Shown in pieces: positions 27,216 through 35,357 of a DNA stretch of 64,000 nucleotides. A model generated the notes under the pieces. That model saw only the letters and a program-made list of their open reading frames with translations, did no database searches and had not been told where the DNA came from. Source of the DNA: Tardiphaga robiniae. Lineage in GTDB: Bacteria > Pseudomonadota > Alphaproteobacteria > Rhizobiales > Xanthobacteraceae. Made by a program: the position numbers and the translations under genes. Every line of letters begins with the position of its first letter. Position 1 is the first letter of the stretch. Location: the NCBI RefSeq assembly GCF_013359755.1, contig NZ_JABMCJ010000070.1, forward strand, positions 1 to 64,000, read 5' to 3'.

Positions 27216-28733
27216 CTAGCCGTTCAGGAACATCCGGTAGACCGGATTTTGCGTTTCATCCTCATAGGGATAGCCGAGCGACGTCAGCCGCTGCGTCAGG
27301 GTCGGGCGGTCGGCCTGCGGGACTTCAATCCCAACGAGCACCCGGCCGTAATCCGCGCCGTGGTTACGGTAGTGGAACAGCGTGATGTTCCAGTCCGCCC
27401 CCATCTGGTCGAGGAATTTCAGCAAGGCGCCCGGACGCTCCGGAAACTCGAAGCGCAGGATAACCTCGTCCCGCAAAGCCGGCGGTGCTCGCCCGCCAAC
27501 CATATAGCGGATGTGCAGCTTGGCGGTCTCGTCCGCGCTGATGTCCAGCACCTTGTAGCCGAGCGCCTGCAACTGCCCGATCAGCTCGCCCTTGTCGTTC
27601 TTCGCGCCGCTCAGCTTCAGGCCAACGAAGACATTGGCTTCCTTGGCATCGGCATAGCGATAGTTGAACTCGGTGATGTTGTGATTGCCGATGGTCTGAA
27701 TAAAGCGGCGATAGCTGCCGGGCTGCTCCGGAATGGTCACGCCCAGCAGGATCTCACGCGCTTCACCGACCTCGGCACGCTCTGCGACGTGCCGCAGGCG
27801 ATCGAAATTCATGTTGGCGCCGCTGTTGATGGCGACCAGCGCCCCCGTGCGCGTGGGATTGTTCGCGGCATAGCTCTTCAGTCCTGCCAGCGCCAAGGCG
27901 CCGGCCGGCTCCGCGATCACGCGCATATCCTCGAAAATATCCTTGATGGCAGCGCACATCTCGTCTGTGTCGGCCGTGATCACATCATCGAGCAATTCGC
28001 GGCAGAGACGGAATGTTTCGACGCCGGCCTGGCGCACGGCCACGCCGTCAGCGAACAGACCGACGCGATTGAGAACGACGCGCTCGCCAGCATCTATCGC
28101 GGCTTTCATCGATGCGGCATCGACGGGCTCGACACCGATGACCTTGGTCTCCGGGCGCAGAAATTTGATGAAGGAGGCAACGCCGGCCGCAAGCCCGCCG
28201 CCGCCGATCGGCACGAACACCGCCTCGATGGGATCGGGATGCTGCTGCAGGATTTCCATGCCGATGGTGCCCTGCCCCGCGATCACGTCGGGATCGTCAT
28301 AGGGATGCACGAAGGTCAGCTTCTGCTCGGCCTCGAGCTTGCGCGCATGCGCCGCTGCTTCGTCGAACGTGTCGCCGAACAGCACGGCATTGCCGCCCCA
28401 ATATCTGACAGCATCGATCTTGATCGGCGGCGTGGTCACCGGCATCACGATGGTTGCCTTGATCCCCAGCCGCTGCGCCGACAGCGCTACGCCCTGCGCA
28501 TGATTGCCAGCCGACGCGCAAATCACGCCGGCCGCGCGCTGCTCCGCAGACAGCCCCGCAATGCGGTTGTACGCGCCGCGAATCTTAAACGAGAACACCG
28601 GCTGCAAATCCTCGCGCTTGAGCAGCACGGGGCTCCCCATGCGCGCGGTCAGCCGAACCATCGGGTCTAGCGGCGTCTGGATCGCGACGTCGTAGACGCG
28701 GCTGTCCAGGATTTTGCGAACGTAGTCAGTCAC
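27216..28733 (-). CDS. ilvA: Threonine ammonia-lyase, biosynthetic
   Basis: A 505-residue fold-type II PLP enzyme. The PLP lysine is in FSFKIRGAYNR (about residue 60), GNHAQGVALSAQRLG follows, and the glycine loop is PIGGGGLAAGVA. Two ACT-like regulatory domains occupy the last 180 residues, as in the isoleucine-inhibited biosynthetic form. It converts threonine to 2-oxobutyrate for isoleucine. I take GTG at 28733 (VTDYVRKIL) with GAGGA upstream as the start; the ORF extends 40 residues further to 28853, but that stretch is not family-like. Confidence 0.92.
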   Translation of the reverse strand: MTDYVRKILDSRVYDVAIQTPLDPMVRLTARMGSPVLLKREDLQPVFSFKIRGAYNRIAGLSAEQRAAGVICASAGNHAQGVALSAQRLGIKATIVMPVTTPPIKIDAVRYWGGNAVLFGDTFDEAAAHARKLEAEQKLTFVHPYDDPDVIAGQGTIGMEILQQHPDPIEAVFVPIGGGGLAAGVASFIKFLRPETKVIGVEPVDAASMKAAIDAGERVVLNRVGLFADGVAVRQAGVETFRLCRELLDDVITADTDEMCAAIKDIFEDMRVIAEPAGALALAGLKSYAANNPTRTGALVAINSGANMNFDRLRHVAERAEVGEAREILLGVTIPEQPGSYRRFIQTIGNHNITEFNYRYADAKEANVFVGLKLSGAKNDKGELIGQLQALGYKVLDISADETAKLHIRYMVGGRAPPALRDEVILRFEFPERPGALLKFLDQMGADWNITLFHYRNHGADYGRVLVGIEVPQADRPTLTQRLTSLGYPYEDETQNPVYRMFLNG

Positions 28734-28961
28734 AGGTAGTCCTCGAACATGTGGCAGAGACCAAACTGGCCACAGAACGGCTTGCCGACAGCTTGTCGGC
28801 GCAGATGGGCACCGAAATGGCCGATAAATCAAGCCTGTTTTCCAGAAAAGCACCTATGAACGCCCGACCGCCATTTCATGGATCGGCGTTAACGATGGCG
28901 TACGGCTCTCGGCGTATGTTGTCTTGCTGATCCAGATATTCAGAACCAGCGATGTCCTACG

Positions 28962-30035
28962 ATGCAACTATCGCCAGCCGAAGATGCAGAAGCACCAAGA
29001 TCGCAGACCGATCGCACGCGTCAGGTCTGGATTGATTTTGCACGCGGTATAGGCGTCGTTCTCGTGGTCTATGGCCACGTGCTCGGCGGCCTGATACCGC
29101 CACATCTGTTTCCTGACGGGCCGCTCGCGCAGTGGATGAGCTATACGCTCTACACGTTCCACATGCCGCTGTTCTTCTTTCTCGCGGGCCTGAACGTACA
29201 GCATAGCCTTACACGCGGCACTCGAGCATTCCTCAGCAGTAAGGCGTGGACGATCGCCTATCCCTATGTGCTTTGGTCGCTGATCCAGGGCGGCGTGATC
29301 ATGCTGATATCGCGCAATGCCAATATTCCGATCACCACCAGCGACCTCGTGGCGATCTGGTATCGGCCGATGGCGCAATTCTGGTTTCTATACGCCCTGA
29401 TGATTTGCCACGTACTGGCAGTGCTCATTCCCAATCGCACCATCATGATTGTCGTCGCGCTCGCTGGCCTGATCGTATTCATGCTGTTGCCGATCCGCCC
29501 CGATCTTGCGCTCACCATGCATCACCTGCCGTTCTATGTCGCAGGTCTCTATGCAACCCGCATCGTGATGGCGTGGCAGCCTCATGGGCGAACGGGCTGG
29601 ATCATGTTGACCGTGATCGCCACCACTTTCGCTGCGGCGGTTGCCGTTGGAGGACAGCTCGCCGGCTTCGACGCAAATGGCATAGCATCGCTTCCGGCAT
29701 GTATTCTCGGCATCACCAGCGTGGTGCTGCTTTGCAAATTGCTGAACGAGACGCGGCACCGCTGGCTGGCGCTGGTCGGCGTGATGTCCATGACGATCTA
29801 TGTGCTGCACATCATGGCTGGGTCGGGAACGCGGATCATCATGCAGATGCTGCACGTGCCGCCAATGCCGTGGGCCTATCTCCTCGCAGGCACCGCGGCC
29901 GGCGTGCTCTTGCCCATGGTAGCCCATGTCGTGTTGCAGCGGCTGAACCTGCTGGCACCACTCGGCCTTGCGCCACTGCCGAGGCGCAAACCTGCACCCG
30001 CTCCGTTTGTCAGCCAGGCAGCCCGGTCAGACTAA
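28962..30035 (+). CDS. Acyltransferase 3 family membrane protein
   Basis: A 357-residue protein with about ten hydrophobic segments. The N-terminus QVWIDFARGIGVVLVVYGHV carries the conserved histidine after the first helix, as in acyltransferase-3 proteins that O-acetylate surface sugars; the later segment FHMPLFFFLAGL is also typical. It probably acetylates an exopolysaccharide or O-antigen in the inner membrane. The convergent gene overlaps its last 4 bases and looks like an O-antigen ligase or polymerase, so both may act on the same polymer. Confidence 0.82.
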   Translation: MQLSPAEDAEAPRSQTDRTRQVWIDFARGIGVVLVVYGHVLGGLIPPHLFPDGPLAQWMSYTLYTFHMPLFFFLAGLNVQHSLTRGTRAFLSSKAWTIAYPYVLWSLIQGGVIMLISRNANIPITTSDLVAIWYRPMAQFWFLYALMICHVLAVLIPNRTIMIVVALAGLIVFMLLPIRPDLALTMHHLPFYVAGLYATRIVMAWQPHGRTGWIMLTVIATTFAAAVAVGGQLAGFDANGIASLPACILGITSVVLLCKLLNETRHRWLALVGVMSMTIYVLHIMAGSGTRIIMQMLHVPPMPWAYLLAGTAAGVLLPMVAHVVLQRLNLLAPLGLAPLPRRKPAPAPFVSQAARSD

Positions 30036-31462
30036 ACTCTGCCGGTTCGCGCCTGCTCCAGGGGCATCGCGGCATCCTCGGCAGGTCTGACAGTCTGGTC
30101 GTGCGGACAGGCCATCGCGAAGATCATCCAGAACAGAGCAGATATCTCACCTGACGAGATACTGGTCAGAGGCAAGTGAATCAGGATACCGCCGAGCGAC
30201 AGAGCGCCGAGCACCACGCCTTCTTTGGTCGGCATCCGCCATGCCGCAGACGTGCTCCAGACCCCGACCCAGATATAGGCTGCCAAACAGAGCAGTCCAA
30301 CGGGAATGCCGAGCGTGAGCCAGCTGGCAATGATCTGGCCATCGACCGGCATGGTGCCCGCGACACCGATATCGGTGAAGCTGAAACCAGATCCCACCAC
30401 CATGCTGTCAGGTGTATTCCACAGCGTCACGAATTCTTCGAGACGCTCGTTGCCGCTGCCATCCTCGGAACCGCTGCCGAGCGACTGCAGCCGCTCGGTG
30501 ATCACATCGCCGAAGGGCGTGAACAGGACCGCCGCCATGGCTGCGCCGACGATGCCAAGTCCGGTCGCAAGCGCCCGCCGCCGTGTGGATTGAAACACCA
30601 TGCAGAACACCACGGCCAGCGCGAGTGCGATCCAGCCGGTCCGATACAGCGACAGCAACAGGCCCAGTGCAGCGGGCGCCAGGGCAATCAGCGACTGCCA
30701 TCCCGGTCTCAGGAAGCCCAGCAACAGCAGTCCCGTTGCGGTGAAGGTCGCGTAAGTGGCGGGCCCGTTCATCGTGCTGAAGACGCGCACCATATAGGGT
30801 AGCGGATATCCTGCAGACAGGATCGAGGCGTAGTTCATCCAGAACCGATCCCAACTCGGCGGATCGACATATTGCCATATGCCGTAGAGACCCGTCAGCG
30901 GCAGCACCACCAGAAAGATGCGCGCCATGGCATTGACGAGTTCGCCATCAGACTTTGCGCGCTGCTGCAAAGCGATACCGTAAAGCACGGGCGCCGCCCA
31001 CTTCAACGCACCTGTCGCAGCGCTCATCCAGTCATTCTGAAAAACCGACAGCATGGCACCGTAAGCGATGCAGGCCAGCACGATAGCCGGCGCGATCAGC
31101 CAGGGATCGCGCAACTGCTCGCGGGACGACAGCAATGTCCACAGGCTCGGTAACGGCGTCAGGATGAACAACAGCGGCCCGATCAGCATGATGCTGGCCG
31201 CGTCGTAGCCGACCGACACATCGACCACGCGCCGCACGAATGGTGCGAAGGCAAACAGCAGGATGGCCGACTGGATATGGGCCGCGGTGCTGCGTTGCCA
31301 GGCCAGCCAGCCAGCAGCGGCGCAGCCGACCACGAAGAGCGGACGCGACAATCCGCCCAGCGCGGGACCGACCACTAAGGTCACGATCAGAAGCAGCGCA
31401 GTCGGTAGCCACCCGGACAGGACGAAATCCACCGGACCGGATTTGAGTCGGCCTTGATTCAT
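30032..31462 (-). CDS. O-antigen ligase/polymerase-like membrane protein
   Basis: A 476-residue protein with around twelve hydrophobic helices and a periplasmic loop between about residues 310 and 380. The stretch SLYRTGWIALALAVVFCMV recalls the Arg-containing helix of Wzy_C/WaaL-type proteins, and GSGFSFTDIGVAGTMPVDGQ in the loop recalls their H/Dxx-type segment. It may ligate or polymerise surface polysaccharide. Assignment rests on general layout, so a related exopolysaccharide protein remains possible. It is the last core-like gene before the tRNA. Confidence 0.65.
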   Translation of the reverse strand: MNQGRLKSGPVDFVLSGWLPTALLLIVTLVVGPALGGLSRPLFVVGCAAAGWLAWQRSTAAHIQSAILLFAFAPFVRRVVDVSVGYDAASIMLIGPLLFILTPLPSLWTLLSSREQLRDPWLIAPAIVLACIAYGAMLSVFQNDWMSAATGALKWAAPVLYGIALQQRAKSDGELVNAMARIFLVVLPLTGLYGIWQYVDPPSWDRFWMNYASILSAGYPLPYMVRVFSTMNGPATYATFTATGLLLLGFLRPGWQSLIALAPAALGLLLSLYRTGWIALALAVVFCMVFQSTRRRALATGLGIVGAAMAAVLFTPFGDVITERLQSLGSGSEDGSGNERLEEFVTLWNTPDSMVVGSGFSFTDIGVAGTMPVDGQIIASWLTLGIPVGLLCLAAYIWVGVWSTSAAWRMPTKEGVVLGALSLGGILIHLPLTSISSGEISALFWMIFAMACPHDQTVRPAEDAAMPLEQARTGRV

Positions 31463-31567
31463 AAAGGCAGACTATAGCGAGCAGCCTCCCCGACGTTAGG
31501 CAAAACCGCTGCGCTCCCCCATCGCGGGGCTAGCTTTTGCGACTTTCGCCGCTATGGTGCCGCCGTC

Positions 31568-31644
31568 GCACTCGTAGCTCAGCTGGATAGAGCATCGGAT
31601 TTCGATTCCGAGGGTCGGGCGTTCGAATCGCTCCGAGTGCACCA
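31568..31644 (+). tRNA. tRNA-Arg (anticodon TCG)
   Basis: A complete cloverleaf: acceptor GCACTCG pairs with CGAGTGC, the D arm is GCTC/GAGC, the anticodon stem TCGGA/TCCGA encloses loop TTTCGAT (anticodon TCG, reading CGA), the T arm GGGCG/CGCTC has loop TTCGAAT, and the encoded 3' end is ACCA. Everything to its right changes character for 20 kb, which fits the tRNA 3' end being an integration site. Confidence 0.95.
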
Positions 31645-32253
31645 TCAATTGTCAAATAATTTCAGATACTTAGTTAAGTATCGGCTTCGTTCTTTTGCCG
31701 ATTTCCGTGTTGCGTCTGGTATTTGCTAAACCCCTTTTATTTCAGGCTTTCCCGTCTAGTCACGTTGAGTGCACGCAACACGGACGCAACACCGATGTTC
31801 GTGAATCGTACCCAAGGCGGTGCCGGCGCGGCAAAAATGCTGGGACGACACCTTCTGAAAACCGATCCATCTTTAGAGTCGCCGAACGGTCCCGATTCCC
31901 CAGGTCTAGGGTTCGAGCGCGTGGCGGGACCGTCTTCGTGGTTGTCGGCGGTCCCGCTGTTCGCGTGCGTCAGAGCCTGTGCTGTGCCGCACGAGTCTTG
32001 AAACCGCGTACAATCCTGCCCGTAGCTCAATGCGTAAATCAGTGGGACGCTCTGTATGTGTGTGTTCGAACGCCGGGCGCTTGTACTTTTGCAGGCAGCG
32101 AAGGAACTAGGCGCTCAATGGAATGAGCTCATTGCCCTTCGCGAACGCGTCGCGAGCGTGGCGTTGAGGACAGCGCATCGTACAGCACTTCTTCAAAACC
32201 TAAACCGAGCGAGATCAAAGCGTCTGCATTGATGCGCCGCCACCACAAAGAAA
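31645..32253. other. Gene-poor stretch after the tRNA with a tRNA-like remnant
   Basis: I see no convincing protein gene in these 600 bases. The first 100 bases are AT-rich. At 32018-32079 lies a degenerate tRNA-like sequence: GCCCGTAGCTCAAT at the left, a GTTCGAAC T-loop and GCCGGGC at the right, with the acceptor able to pair but no proper anticodon or T stem. A second possible remnant has GGTCCCG and CGGGACC around a GGGTTCGAG motif at about 31888-31931. These look like decayed tRNA pieces left by integration events; function is unlikely. Confidence 0.4.
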
Positions 32254-32276
32254 ACCCACCGGGATTAATCCGGCGG
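32254..32276 (-). terminator. Terminator of the cold-shock gene
   Basis: On the minus strand CCCGCCGGATTAATCCCGGTGGG forms a hairpin followed by TTTTC, 28 bases after the cold-shock gene stop. Two hairpins with almost the same stem occur at 32811 and 33231. Confidence 0.75.
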
Positions 32277-32304
32277 GCTATATTTCAGTCAGCAGTCGCC
32301 GTGC

Positions 32305-32508
32305 TCAGCCGACGCGCAAGTTTTCTGCCGACGTCTTCCCGCGGTTTTCCTGCTCTTCGTAGCTGACCTTGGCACCCTCGTTGAGCGTGCTCAATCCCGC
32401 CCGTTCCACGGCCGAGATATGCACAAACACGTCCTTGCCACCTGTGTCCGGCTGAATGAAGCCGAAGCCCTTGGTCGCGTTAAACCACTTTACTGTACCA
32501 GTCGCCAC
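32305..32508 (-). CDS. cspA: Cold-shock protein (CspA family)
   Basis: A 67-residue CSD protein with both RNA-binding motifs: KGFGFIQPD (RNP1) and DVFVHISAV (RNP2), preceded by [11 protein letters not shown]. It binds single-stranded RNA or DNA as a chaperone. It starts at GTG with GGGAGAG upstream. The symbol is generic for the family; bradyrhizobia carry several copies. It has its own terminator hairpin at 32254. Confidence 0.93.
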   Translation of the reverse strand: MATGTVKWFNATKGFGFIQPDTGGKDVFVHISAVERAGLSTLNEGAKVSYEEQENRGKTSAENLRVG

Positions 32509-32582
32509 AATCGCTCTCCCTGCTGCAATCGGTACAACGTCGCATGAAGCGACCGAGAGTCAAGAAGAGCAAGCTTGGGATT

Positions 32583-32792
32583 CTAGGACGGCGAGTTATC
32601 GAGTGTGGTCACGCCTGCCTCTATGACCTCGATTTCAGTCTCGACAGCATCCAACGGCACACGAAAATCGAAACCGGTCCGGCTTCGCAGGTCTTTGGCG
32701 ATCCGTTTTCGATGATCCAGCAAACCAACCAGCGCCGCCCGATCACCAACCTGGACGTATGCGCTGACAATAAGCTCAATTGCTGATGCCAC
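32583..32792 (-). CDS. Hypothetical protein, 69 residues
   Basis: A GTG at 32792 follows GGAGG at ideal spacing; the TTG at 32804 would put that site in the coding region. The protein has a helical centre (ALVGLLDHRKRIAKDLRSRTG) and an acidic end (VETEIEVIEAG). The pattern is protein-like and I see no better reading on the other strand, where an overlapping frame has no ribosome site. Function is unknown. Confidence 0.55.
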   Translation of the reverse strand: MASAIELIVSAYVQVGDRAALVGLLDHRKRIAKDLRSRTGFDFRVPLDAVETEIEVIEAGVTTLDNSPS

Positions 32793-32810
32793 TATCGCCT
32801 CCAAAGAAAA

Positions 32811-32832
32811 CCCGCCGGGTCGCTCCGGCGGG
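32811..32832 (-). terminator. Hairpin terminator, minus strand
   Basis: CCCGCCGGAGCGACCCGGCGGG followed by TTTTC on the minus strand. It would end transcription of the small membrane-protein gene at 32934. The T-run leads directly into the GGAGG of the next gene. Confidence 0.7.
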
Positions 32833-32933
32833 TTGGTCGCATACCTGCTAGCAGTCCGGCATTACTGGCCCGCTGCGAGCATAGTGTCGCTGATTCCTTA
32901 ACGAACAGAAGCCTGCGCGTCTTCTGGCTGCTG

Positions 32934-33179
32934 TCAAAATCCGATGGAAGAGCGAATGACTGCGATGGACTTTGCCACCACTCTGGCGCCAGAGCTCTCG
33001 AAAAATAGGCGATCCAGCATGTACAAAATGAACCCAGTCGATGCGAGAAGGAACACTGAAGTTCGGAAGTCGAAGAACCGCGAACGACGTCTCGCTAAAT
33101 GTGAGAATCGAGGCCCCTTTGGCCTAGGCTTTGGCTCTGGCGTAATTCCCGGCCTTCGATCTCTGGTAACATGCTCCAT
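32934..33179 (-). CDS. Small single-helix membrane protein, 81 residues
   Basis: The first 35 residues are Arg/Lys/Pro-rich, then FFDFRTSVFLLASTGFILYML makes one clear membrane helix, and a short tail follows. The basic side would remain in the cytoplasm. A hairpin terminator lies 100 bases downstream. No family is recognised; the coding call rests on composition and the terminator. Confidence 0.5.
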   Translation of the reverse strand: MEHVTRDRRPGITPEPKPRPKGPRFSHLARRRSRFFDFRTSVFLLASTGFILYMLDRLFFESSGARVVAKSIAVIRSSIGF

Positions 33180-33230
33180 GGCGTTAGGAAGCAGCGTTCA
33201 GATTAAACGCTGGTTAAAGGGCAACGAAAA

Positions 33231-33255
33231 ACCCGCCGGGGACGAATCCGGCGGG
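33231..33255. terminator. Hairpin terminator, probably for the minus-strand operon
   Basis: ACCCGCCGGGGACGAATCCGGCGGGT; on the minus strand it is followed by TTTTTCG, a better T-run than on the plus strand. It would close the small operon 34317-33327. Confidence 0.65.
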
Positions 33256-33326
33256 TTTGTCGTTTCGTCTACCAGTTAGCGGTACGCATTACAGAGCCGC
33301 TTGAGGTGAAGAGTATCGCGAGATAC

Positions 33327-33413
33327 TTAAAGAAGGATTCCCGAAGCCCTATCCGCCAGCCTGATGCTCACACGCAGCACCAGGCGGGCGCAGTACAGAC
33401 GGATCAGCCTCAT
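33327..33413 (-). CDS. Tiny basic protein, 28 residues, coupled start
   Basis: The ATG overlaps the stop of the preceding gene as ATGA (33410-33413). The peptide begins MRLIRLYCARLVLRVSIRLA: an amphipathic, Arg-rich helix that could lie on a membrane. It is far shorter than usual gene-calling limits. The overlap and the terminator downstream argue for real translation, but chance is not excluded. Confidence 0.4.
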   Translation of the reverse strand: MRLIRLYCARLVLRVSIRLADRASGILL

Positions 33414-33649
33414 GGGTTGGCCAATCGGTGTGCAATACTCACCGCCTCTTCGTGGGTGTCGCAGATCTTGTTGGCGTGGCTCTGCATCTGCCGCACCAGC
33501 CGGTTAATCCCCTCCAGACACCCGGCGATGTCGTCATTCGCCGTCATGATCAGAAGCAGATCGCAATACTGGATCACCGCATAGTGGTCGTCACCGATCC
33601 CGCTCAAAAGCCGGTACAGTGATTGCGCTTGCTCGGGGGCGGTCTGCAT
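33410..33649 (-). CDS. Hypothetical protein, 79 residues
   Basis: The start overlaps the preceding stop as TGATG at 33649. The sequence (LYRLLSGIGDDHYAVIQYCD, then MTANDDIAGCLEGINRLVRQM) is helical and well-behaved, ending HANKICDTHEEAVSIAHRL. I know of similar small proteins in bradyrhizobia by memory but no function. It is the middle gene of a three-gene unit coupled by overlaps on both sides. Confidence 0.62.
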   Translation of the reverse strand: MQTAPEQAQSLYRLLSGIGDDHYAVIQYCDLLLIMTANDDIAGCLEGINRLVRQMQSHANKICDTHEEAVSIAHRLANP

Positions 33650-34317
33650 CACTGCACCTCCCCGTCCATGACTGCAACGTCGGTGCGACCGCACCAAGCT
33701 TTGTCCGTCACGCGAGTCGATTTGGTTTGATCAAACATTCGGTCGAAACTGCCGAGATCGGCTTCCAGGTCGCGATCGCCGCCGGCGAGACCGTCGGCGT
33801 GGATCCCGCACAGCGACGGCTCGTCGTTTTCAGTGACGCCCTCGCCCCCGTGCTGCAGCTCATCTCCCTCCCGATCGTCGGCGCAACCGTCGCCTTCTCG
33901 CTCGTCGGTGTTGCCACCGGCCCAATGCTCATGGCTGCGGGTGACGTTACTGTCCGTGTAGCCGTTCGGGTGGTTTTCGATCGAGCCTAGTGACGGCTCA
34001 TCGTCCGAGTCGTCCAGTTCCCTGTCGGAGAGCCAACCGCACCCATCCCCGCCCTGATGCCGTCTCGGATCGGCGTCGAGGCCGCACAGCGAGGGTTCAA
34101 GCTCGTTGTCGTCGATGGGTCCGTCGTCGACGGCGTCCTCGAGCTCCCGGCAGACATAGTCGTCGGTCTGGTCGAGGAACTGGATAAGCCGGTCGATCTC
34201 GTCCCTCGCTTCCTTTCGCAGGCTCCCAATCGCCTTGAAGATGACCTCGGGGGAAACGTCGGTTTTGAAGTATAGCGCCTCTGGAGCCATCTCTGGCCCG
34301 TGGTGGGTGGGGTTCAT
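33649..34317 (-). CDS. Acidic repeat-containing hypothetical protein
   Basis: A 222-residue protein. The first 60 residues are a helical domain (SPEVIFKAIGSLRKEARDEIDRLIQFL) and the rest is very acidic and Gly-rich with three copies of an EPSLCG/EPSLGS motif (ELEPSLCGLDAD, DDEPSLGSIENH, NDEPSLCGIHAD) at about 70-residue and shorter spacing. These motifs are seen in rhizobial hypothetical proteins (from memory). The low-complexity part is probably unstructured. It leads the coupled unit 34317-33327. Function is unknown. Confidence 0.6.
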   Translation of the reverse strand: MNPTHHGPEMAPEALYFKTDVSPEVIFKAIGSLRKEARDEIDRLIQFLDQTDDYVCRELEDAVDDGPIDDNELEPSLCGLDADPRRHQGGDGCGWLSDRELDDSDDEPSLGSIENHPNGYTDSNVTRSHEHWAGGNTDEREGDGCADDREGDELQHGGEGVTENDEPSLCGIHADGLAGGDRDLEADLGSFDRMFDQTKSTRVTDKAWCGRTDVAVMDGEVQ

Positions 34318-34731
34318 GGGTTGCTTCCAGGTCGATGGGCTTTCTACGGCCCGTGCGTTCGGGAACGGCCCGAACAGCCGGGGGGTAGAAACCTGCCTGG
34401 AAGACAGGCCGAGACGCTTTTAAGCCCCGAAGGACTCTGGACAGCACGCTCGCCCCCGGCCATAATTCGGCCGTTCGGAGCCGCGCCGCCAAGCGCGTCC
34501 GTCGAATAACGGTGCAATGCACCGAAATTCATGCCCGCGGTCCTCGACGCCAATCGAGGGCACTGATCCTTAGTTGGATTGCGGGTATTCCAGGTCCGGG
34601 TTTCTACGCCCACGGACAGCATCCACCTGATTTGCTAATTTTTCAATCACCATTCGGGGCGTTTTGCGACGGCTATTGTCGGCGACCTCAAGTTGAGTTC
34701 TGCTGTGATTCTCAGCAGAGAGGTAAATCCC
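34318..34731. other. Divergent intergenic region, no clear gene
   Basis: About 410 bases between the divergent acidic-protein gene and the Abi-alpha gene. Short open frames here lack ribosome sites and protein-like composition. It should contain promoters for both directions; the 60 bases before the Abi-alpha gene are AT-rich (around 34635-34660), suiting a promoter. Confidence 0.4.
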
Positions 34732-35319
34732 GTGAGCGAAGTGGCGCCGTACTCCGAAGCAATTACCGAAACATCGAAAGCGGTCGGCAAATCAATTGAT
34801 CTGGTGCGGGATTTTGGACAGCCGGTGGCTGAAGCCTACGGGCTAGTTATCGGAGATCGCATCGAAGCACGGCGGGAGCGAAATCTCGATGCAATGACTA
34901 GGCGAACTCGGGCTATTTTGAGAGAACGGGCGCTCCTAGAAGCCGCCCCTGTGGCCGAAGCTATAGCCATTCCACTTCTAAAGGCCGCCGAAGGCGAGCC
35001 GCGTTCTGAAATGCTGGAATGGTGGGCCACACTTTTAGCTAACGCCATGGATCCCGCACGCCAAAACGAGGTGCGCAAAGAGTTTATCGCAGTCGTTCGA
35101 GATTTTCACCCAACAGATGCGATCGTCTTAAAGAAGATGGCCGACTTGTATCGTCTGGATTTCGCACCAGCCGCCGCGCTCAGAGATGCAAACATTAGCG
35201 AAACCTCGGTCTCAGTTTCGCTTCGCAATCTTTATATGAAAGGCTGCGCTGACGAGAACAACGCTAATTACAGAATTACGCCTTTCGGCATTGAATTAGT
35301 TCGAGCCTGTTCGTCTTGA
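34732..35319 (+). CDS. Abi-alpha / DUF4393-like protein
   Basis: A 195-residue protein whose layout matches DUF4393 (Abi-alpha): an N-terminal GLVIGDRIEARRERNLDAM, then EAAPVAEAIAIPLLKAAEG and the hallmark MLEWWATLLANAMDP, followed by FIAVVRDFHPTDAIVLKKM and a C-terminal winged-helix-like part (SETSVSVSLRNLYMKG, ITPFGIELVRACSS). Family members occur in abortive-infection and defence settings; the mechanism is not known. I choose GTG at 34732, with GAGAGGT upstream, over TTG 34693. The next gene starts 38 bases later on the same strand and probably acts with it. Confidence 0.75.
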   Translation: MSEVAPYSEAITETSKAVGKSIDLVRDFGQPVAEAYGLVIGDRIEARRERNLDAMTRRTRAILRERALLEAAPVAEAIAIPLLKAAEGEPRSEMLEWWATLLANAMDPARQNEVRKEFIAVVRDFHPTDAIVLKKMADLYRLDFAPAAALRDANISETSVSVSLRNLYMKGCADENNANYRITPFGIELVRACSS

Positions 35320-35357
35320 TCCAAGGTGCAGATTTTGAGAGCACCGCAGGATAGGCG

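Noticed and set aside
27162-28670. 502-codon plus-strand frame
   Set aside because: Antisense of ilvA, which has all catalytic motifs on the minus strand.
32544-32786. 80-codon plus-strand frame
   Set aside because: No ribosome site; the minus-strand gene at 32583 with a GGAGG site is the better reading.
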